The notes under the pieces are model-generated. The model saw only the letters and a list, made by a program, of their open reading frames with translations. It was not told the origin of the DNA and searched no databases. This document shows positions 7,993 to 11,623 of a DNA stretch of 11,623 nt, in pieces (the stretch's first letter is position 1; the number at the start of each line of letters is the position of its first letter). A program made the translations under genes and the position numbers. Where the stretch lies: NCBI GenBank assembly GCA_046294625.1, contig JBKBKN010000041.1:1-11623 (forward strand). The letters are read 5' to 3'. The stretch comes from JBKBKN01 sp046294625. GTDB lineage: Bacteria; Bacteroidota; Bacteroidia; M30B66.

Positions 7993-8254
7993 TGCCTTTT
8001 CGTTTTTTGGTGCTGATTACATATTTGACTTCGGATCGATACATGGAATAGGTTTTTCTGGAAAAGAGCAGAATAATCAATCCTAGAAAAATTGTACTCA
8101 CGCCATTCAATTTATGAAAATTGGTTTCGAGTGTATAATTTAGCTCCTCTTCGCTAACAAATGCTCCTTCAATATAAATATAGATTCCAGTAAATAAAAG
8201 TATGATTCCGATGCATAAATTTAATATGAAAAGCCATTTGTATATTTTATCCAT
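7985..8254 (-). CDS. small two-helix inner-membrane protein of unknown function
   Basis: 89 residues. Helix one spans about residues 7-29 (WLFILNLCIGIILLFTGIYIYI), then a polar loop with acidic residues (SEEELNY), and a second helix at about 50-65 (GVSTIFLGLIILLF). The tail is basic (RKTYSMYRSEVKYVISTKKRKG) and by the positive-inside rule would sit in the cytoplasm. I do not recognise the family. Support for a real gene is its position 7 bases after the stop of the TlpA-like gene, on the same strand, and its coherent membrane-protein composition. It is the last gene of the operon. Its TAG stop lies inside the 3' end of the convergent AsmA-like gene, an 8-base tail-to-tail overlap. Its function is unknown; it might help a neighbouring envelope protein. 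Confidence 0.75.
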   Translation of the reverse strand: MDKIYKWLFILNLCIGIILLFTGIYIYIEGAFVSEEELNYTLETNFHKLNGVSTIFLGLIILLFSRKTYSMYRSEVKYVISTKKRKGIN

Positions 8255-8261
8255 GTTTGGT

Positions 8262-9614
8262 TTAGGGTTTAATTCTTAGTAAGGCCGGAAACTGCATTTC
8301 CACATCCGTACTTGGTGCTTCTGCCGGTATTTGAAACGTTTGTCCTTTAGCATCAATCAAATAAAAAGCCGGATCATCATTGGCATTATAGATTTCTTTA
8401 AAATTGTCCTTGTCTTGAAGCGCACCTATAGTCCACATATAGGAATTGCGATTTGCAAAATTATCTAATCTCTCATAGGGAATCTCATCAAGTATGGTGA
8501 TAAAATGAATTTTACCGGAAAGTTTGTTGTGAAGCGACTTCAACTTTGCCAATTCTGCTCCGGCATAATAGCCTCCCTTTGGAAAATAACTTATATAAAT
8601 GGGTTTCCCTTTATAATCTGCAATCCGAGATGTTTTTCCATTTGACAATGTGAATGTAGCATCGGGCACAGGTTTGCCTACGAGAAACCTGGATTCCTGA
8701 AGATACAACTCTTTTGCCCAACGATTGATGGGTTCTAACTTAATTGTTTCCGAAGCTGACTTGAGCATTTGCACCATGTCACTTTTTTGAAATTCCTTAT
8801 TAAAGCTCAATTCCTTTAAACCGGCCAGCAATAGATAATGACGAATTGCTTCTTTTTTCCAAGTGGTGTCTCTCAAAAACACATTGTAAAGGTCTCTGTA
8901 TGATTTGTTCTCATAAATTAATGTCCTCGCTTCATTGCCATGTTTGCCGGCAAGAAAAACATCCATATACCCATCAGCAATTAGCTGAACAAAATCCATA
9001 TAGGCAGGATGAGCATACAAAAACGGACTAGCGTTGATGTATTCATTCACCAGAAGTTTAAGATTGGTTAAACCGGAAACACGCTTGATGTAAGCATTCT
9101 TATAATGCAAATAAATTTTGATGTAGTAAGCGCTAATACTCCCAAAATCGCTGTTGAGCTTTTCTAGGAATTTTTGTGTTTCGCCTCGTGGTATATTTCC
9201 TGAAAAGGATTTGAAATATTTGCTAATAAACTGATTGCAGCTCGCATTGATTTGTTCTATCTGCCTGTTAATTCCCTCATCGCTACCATTGAGCCAGGAA
9301 AATGATTTTCCGGTTGACTCTAATTTAAGATGGTAATTTTTCTGCGGCTGCACATAAATCTCCTTTACTGCATCGTCTGACTCCAGGTAGAGGTGTGTTA
9401 TTTCAGACACAGCAATAGACAACTCTCCTTTTTTGCCTTTCATCGCAGTGGTAGTAGCTACCACTGTTTCTTTCAAAGTAAACGGATTGTGTATGAAATA
9501 AAGTTTAATCTCCTTTGTTCCCGCCCCATCATATTCGATTGTGATGAGCGTGTTTTGTGCAAACACATCAAAAAGTCCAAATAAGAAAAGAAAGACAATG
9601 CTAAAAGTGCGCAT
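8262..9614 (-). CDS. TlpA-like protein with thioredoxin fold lacking the CXXC redox cysteines
   Basis: From the ATG at 9614 this is 450 residues. An ATG 42 bases further upstream is open, but the 9614 start puts a clean signal peptide at the N-terminus (MRTFSIVFLFLFGLFDVFAQ) and shortens the overlap with coaD from 56 to 14 bases. Layout: signal peptide 1-20; a beta-rich N-domain to about 105, resembling the N-domain of Bacteroidota thiol-disulfide interchange proteins; a helical middle (about 110-310); and a C-terminal thioredoxin-like domain (about 312-450) with VGKPVPDATFTLSNGK, then ADYKGKPIYISYF. Where active TlpA/ResA proteins have WCxxC, this one reads PKGGYYAGAEL, so positions 348 and 351 are Gly and Ala. 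The fold should be kept but thiol-disulfide exchange is not possible by this motif. It is probably periplasmic and may act as a binding or structural protein. Its position after coaD in the operon gives no direct clue to function. Confidence 0.9.
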   Translation of the reverse strand: MRTFSIVFLFLFGLFDVFAQNTLITIEYDGAGTKEIKLYFIHNPFTLKETVVATTTAMKGKKGELSIAVSEITHLYLESDDAVKEIYVQPQKNYHLKLESTGKSFSWLNGSDEGINRQIEQINASCNQFISKYFKSFSGNIPRGETQKFLEKLNSDFGSISAYYIKIYLHYKNAYIKRVSGLTNLKLLVNEYINASPFLYAHPAYMDFVQLIADGYMDVFLAGKHGNEARTLIYENKSYRDLYNVFLRDTTWKKEAIRHYLLLAGLKELSFNKEFQKSDMVQMLKSASETIKLEPINRWAKELYLQESRFLVGKPVPDATFTLSNGKTSRIADYKGKPIYISYFPKGGYYAGAELAKLKSLHNKLSGKIHFITILDEIPYERLDNFANRNSYMWTIGALQDKDNFKEIYNANDDPAFYLIDAKGQTFQIPAEAPSTDVEMQFPALLRIKP

Positions 9615-10068
9615 CAATTTTAATTTGCGGTGGGATAAATGCCTCAATGTTTCCATTGTTTCTCAGAATATCACGCAAAATAGTAGAGCTTATTGCACTA
9701 TGTTCGGGCAGCGACATGATAAACACAGTTTCAATAGATCCCTTTATAGAATGATTCATTTGTGCGATAGCCCGCTCATAATTAAAGTCTGCTGATGAGC
9801 GAAGCCCGCGAAGAATATAATTAGCACTGATTTGCTGGCAAAAATCAACTGTGAGACCGGAATAATTGATCACTTTAACCTTTGGATGCTCCACAAAACA
9901 ATCTTGAATCCATTGCATACGTTTTTCCATTGGAAACATTGCATTTTTGGTAGCGTTTGCCCCAATAGCAATGACAATTTCATCAAACAAATCCATAGCT
10001 CGACTCACTATTGTGTAATGGCCGATTGTGAATGGGTCGAAGGTTCCAGGAAAAACAGCTCTTCTCAT
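9601..10068 (-). CDS. coaD: phosphopantetheine adenylyltransferase
   Basis: 155 residues, a typical CoaD length. The enzyme transfers AMP from ATP to 4'-phosphopantetheine, giving dephospho-CoA and pyrophosphate, the penultimate step of coenzyme A synthesis in the cytoplasm. The nucleotidyltransferase signature is intact: AVFPGTFDPFTIGH at residues 4-17 with the catalytic TIGH (H17). Also present are K41 in the conserved Ala/Gly-rich segment, ILRGLRSSADFNYE (85-98), the substrate-binding QMN (103-105), and HSAISSTILRDI (123-134), which closes over ATP. The ATG (10066-10068) overlaps the rsmD stop as ATGA, so translational coupling is likely. The 3' end overlaps the TlpA-like gene by 14 bases. 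rsmD-coaD adjacency is very common in bacteria and supports both calls. Confidence 0.97.
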   Translation of the reverse strand: MRRAVFPGTFDPFTIGHYTIVSRAMDLFDEIVIAIGANATKNAMFPMEKRMQWIQDCFVEHPKVKVINYSGLTVDFCQQISANYILRGLRSSADFNYERAIAQMNHSIKGSIETVFIMSLPEHSAISSTILRDILRNNGNIEAFIPPQIKIDAHF

Positions 10069-10616
10069 GATTGATTAAGTGCTTGCAAGGTAAAAAAACT
10101 AAAATTGACTTTGCCATATTTTCGTAGCTCCTGAAAATGAGTGTGATTGCTGAAGTCTATTACTTTAGGATGCTCGATGATCAACAAACCATTAGGTTTG
10201 AGCAACTCGCAGGCAAAGATTTGATCGGCTAATTTTCTATAGTCTGAAAAATCATAAGGGGGATCGCAGAAAATCAAATCGAACGTACGCTTAAATCTAG
10301 GAATAGCAATAAAAACATCTGTTCGAAAAACACGAAAGTTTTTGAAATTCATTTGCTTTAATTGTTGATCAATAAATCGGATACAAGCCGTATGACGATC
10401 TACTGCTTCTATCCATTTTACCCCACGTGAAACGAACTCGTAAGAAATGTTTCCTGTCCCTGCAAATAGATCGAGTACTTCGCATTGTTCCAAGTCATAC
10501 CGCTGATCGATGATATTGAATAATCCTTGCTTTGCAATATCAGTTGTGGGCCTGACTGGCAATTCTTTCGGAGCGTGAATGTGCTTCCCTTTAAACTTAC
10601 CACTAATGATTCTCAA
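10065..10616 (-). CDS. rsmD: 16S rRNA (guanine(966)-N2)-methyltransferase
   Basis: 183 residues, the normal RsmD length. RsmD uses S-adenosylmethionine to methylate N2 of G966 in helix 31 of 16S rRNA during 30S assembly. Visible: MRIISGKFKGK at the N-terminus; the family motif RPTTDIAKQGLFNII (22-36); SAM-binding motif I VLDLFAGTGNISYE (47-60); an acidic motif II at D73; and the catalytic DPPY (118-121) of N-directed methyltransferases. The start is a TTG at 10614-10616: the family N-terminus begins exactly there and no nearby ATG fits. This start is inside the 3' end of the DUF3822 gene (14-base overlap), so initiation probably depends on ribosomes finishing that gene. The TGA stop overlaps the coaD ATG by four bases. 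Confidence 0.95.
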   Translation of the reverse strand: MRIISGKFKGKHIHAPKELPVRPTTDIAKQGLFNIIDQRYDLEQCEVLDLFAGTGNISYEFVSRGVKWIEAVDRHTACIRFIDQQLKQMNFKNFRVFRTDVFIAIPRFKRTFDLIFCDPPYDFSDYRKLADQIFACELLKPNGLLIIEHPKVIDFSNHTHFQELRKYGKVNFSFFTLQALNQS

Positions 10617-11463
10617 GGCTTGTGCTAAATAAGTTAAAATAAAAATGTGGCTTCAGTCTTAAGGATTGGTCGAGCCTTTCTTCATTCAATGGGTGCAAAA
10701 AATTAAGATGGCGAACATACTTATAAAGTTCTGAATACAACATGGAGTCTTCTTCCAACTCTCCTAATAACGCCACTTCGCATGTATTGGGATCTGTTTC
10801 GCACTGCTCTAACATGAAAATCAGAAAATATAAAAACTCAACGGAGCTTTGGTAGGCGAAAGTGTTGGCTAAAAGCAGTTTTCGACCATCGTAAACAATA
10901 ATATCTGCCTGAAACTGGCGAACATAAACAAAAGCCTTCTTTTGGTTTCCTGATGGCAAATATCTTTGCAAATCGCTTAAGGTTAAACCTACAGCATGCC
11001 ATATTTTAACCTCACCGATTAACAACTTATCGAGCAGTTCTTTTAGCCTTTTGTGCACCGTAAAAATCATCATCATGCTGTCATTCACTTTCTGATGCAG
11101 CGTAATCTGATTTTGTAGTTTCTCAGATGTGAACAGGGAATGAATAAGCGCTTCGTTAAGCTTTTGATCATATAAAGCAGAAGGAACCATTGTATAAAAT
11201 GGAGCGTGCACGATTACATTTGTTCTCGAAGCAGCAATATCTGCAAAAGCCTCTTGTCTGAGTATGTTTTGGAGTTGGAGAAAGGTGTCTGAGCGGTTGA
11301 AGTCTTTTTTCAGATTGTAATCCTTGAGTACGATATAAGTATTTCGAAGAGTGTCTTTTACAGCATAACAAAACTGATAGTCGGACACCAATAAATTATA
11401 TTGGTAATAATTGGAGTTCGCTTCGTGGAATATTTCCGATTTTAAATGTATTGCTGGCTGCAC
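10603..11463 (-). CDS. DUF3822 family protein (ASKHA/PilM-like fold suspected), first gene of the rsmD-coaD operon
   Basis: 286 residues, no signal peptide or clear membrane helix, so cytoplasmic. It resembles the DUF3822 family, found mainly in Bacteroidota and often next to rsmD and coaD. Recognisable parts are NVIVHAPFYTMVPSALYD (about 82-99), a helical middle, and at F178 onward VYVRQFQADIIVYDGRKLLL followed by ANTFAYQSSVEFLYFLIFMLEQ, then ALLGELEEDSMLYSELYKYV. This strand-turn-strand-helix pattern, with a short Asp/Gly turn (D192-G193), resembles the second half of actin-like ATPases such as PilM. That is an inference, and no complete phosphate-binding loops are evident. The start is GTG at 11461-11463: an in-frame TAA lies 14 codons upstream, no ATG exists between, and no Met occurs for many residues downstream. 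The function is unknown; the 14-base overlap with rsmD suggests a link to its expression or to ribosome maturation. Confidence 0.87.
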   Translation of the reverse strand: MQPAIHLKSEIFHEANSNYYQYNLLVSDYQFCYAVKDTLRNTYIVLKDYNLKKDFNRSDTFLQLQNILRQEAFADIAASRTNVIVHAPFYTMVPSALYDQKLNEALIHSLFTSEKLQNQITLHQKVNDSMMMIFTVHKRLKELLDKLLIGEVKIWHAVGLTLSDLQRYLPSGNQKKAFVYVRQFQADIIVYDGRKLLLANTFAYQSSVEFLYFLIFMLEQCETDPNTCEVALLGELEEDSMLYSELYKYVRHLNFLHPLNEERLDQSLRLKPHFYFNLFSTSLENH

Positions 11464-11623
11464 TGGACAAAGGGCGTAATAGTCTGCGAAATTAAAACAA
11501 TGTTACATAATTGTAAGGTGAAATATTCATGAGCATAATTATGTTATTGAGCACAACAAGTGGGGATGAATATTCAATGTGTCATTGAAAACTAAAATTA
11601 TATACACATAAAATATCGGCTTC
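11464..11623. other. 160-base AT-rich region upstream of the DUF3822-rsmD-coaD operon
   Basis: No gene is supported here on either strand; every frame is closed within a few dozen codons. It should hold the operon promoter. The best -7-like match on the minus strand is TAATTTCG (11487-11494), one mismatch from TAnnTTTG and 23 bases before the GTG, but no TTG is found at a suitable -33 distance. A short minus-strand frame open at the right edge (ending near 11584) could be the tail of another gene but has nothing to recognise. Confidence 0.3.

Noticed and set aside
9615..9656. Upstream ATG extending the TlpA-like protein by 14 residues
   Set aside because: The extension is basic and polar (with HRKLK) and would place the signal peptide internally. 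It would also raise the overlap with coaD to 56 bases.
11584..11623. Minus-strand frame open at the right edge that could be the tail of another gene
   Set aside because: Only about 13 codons are visible and they end in TGA. There is no way to tell it from chance.
1..11623. Search by eye for CRISPR arrays, IS elements, tRNA genes, long direct or inverted repeats and defence-type genes
   Set aside because: No regularly spaced repeats, transposase motifs, tRNA-like arms or recognisable defence domains were found. The window reads as ordinary chromosomal Bacteroidota sequence.

Overview
The window looks like a chromosomal segment of a Bacteroidota bacterium, moderately AT-rich and probably from an environmental Chitinophagales/Saprospiria/Cytophagales-type lineage. 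The evidence is a TonB-dependent receptor with an N-terminal carboxypeptidase-regulatory-like domain, a protein with a type IX secretion (T9SS) C-terminal sorting domain, a DUF3822-rsmD-coaD gene string, a TlpA-type lipoprotein/periplasmic protein, and -7 elements resembling TAnnTTTG upstream of several genes. Placement below phylum level is a guess.

Left part (1-1831, minus strand): the first 353 residues of an outer-membrane TonB-dependent receptor run off the left edge. Upstream of it lies a small secreted protein with one beta-rich domain and a T9SS sorting tail. A 98-base divergent intergenic region (1832-1929) separates this block from the next and holds candidate promoter elements for both directions.

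Middle part (1930-7992, plus strand): a 485-residue all-helical protein of unknown function is joined by a four-base ATGA overlap to a complete PLP-dependent cysteine desulfurase with all key residues. After a 199-base gap comes a 1097-residue AsmA-like inner-membrane/periplasmic protein. The gap contains a short antisense frame that may be a gene remnant.

Right part (11463 down to 7985, minus strand): five tightly packed genes read as one operon: DUF3822 protein (GTG start), rsmD (TTG start inside the DUF3822 gene), coaD, a TlpA-like protein without its CXXC cysteines, and a small two-helix membrane protein. The junctions are overlaps of 14, 4 and 14 bases and then a gap of 7. The last gene converges on asmA and their stop codons overlap by 8 bases. 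Functionally this operon mixes ribosome maturation (16S rRNA m2G966), coenzyme A synthesis (dephospho-CoA) and envelope proteins of unknown role.

Most of the window is ordinary Bacteroidota core or near-core sequence. I see no IS element, CRISPR array, tRNA, rRNA or phage gene and no clear new defence or biosynthetic system. The points most worth following are the translationally coupled helical protein and cysteine desulfurase, the cysteine-less TlpA-like protein, and the DUF3822-rsmD coupling.
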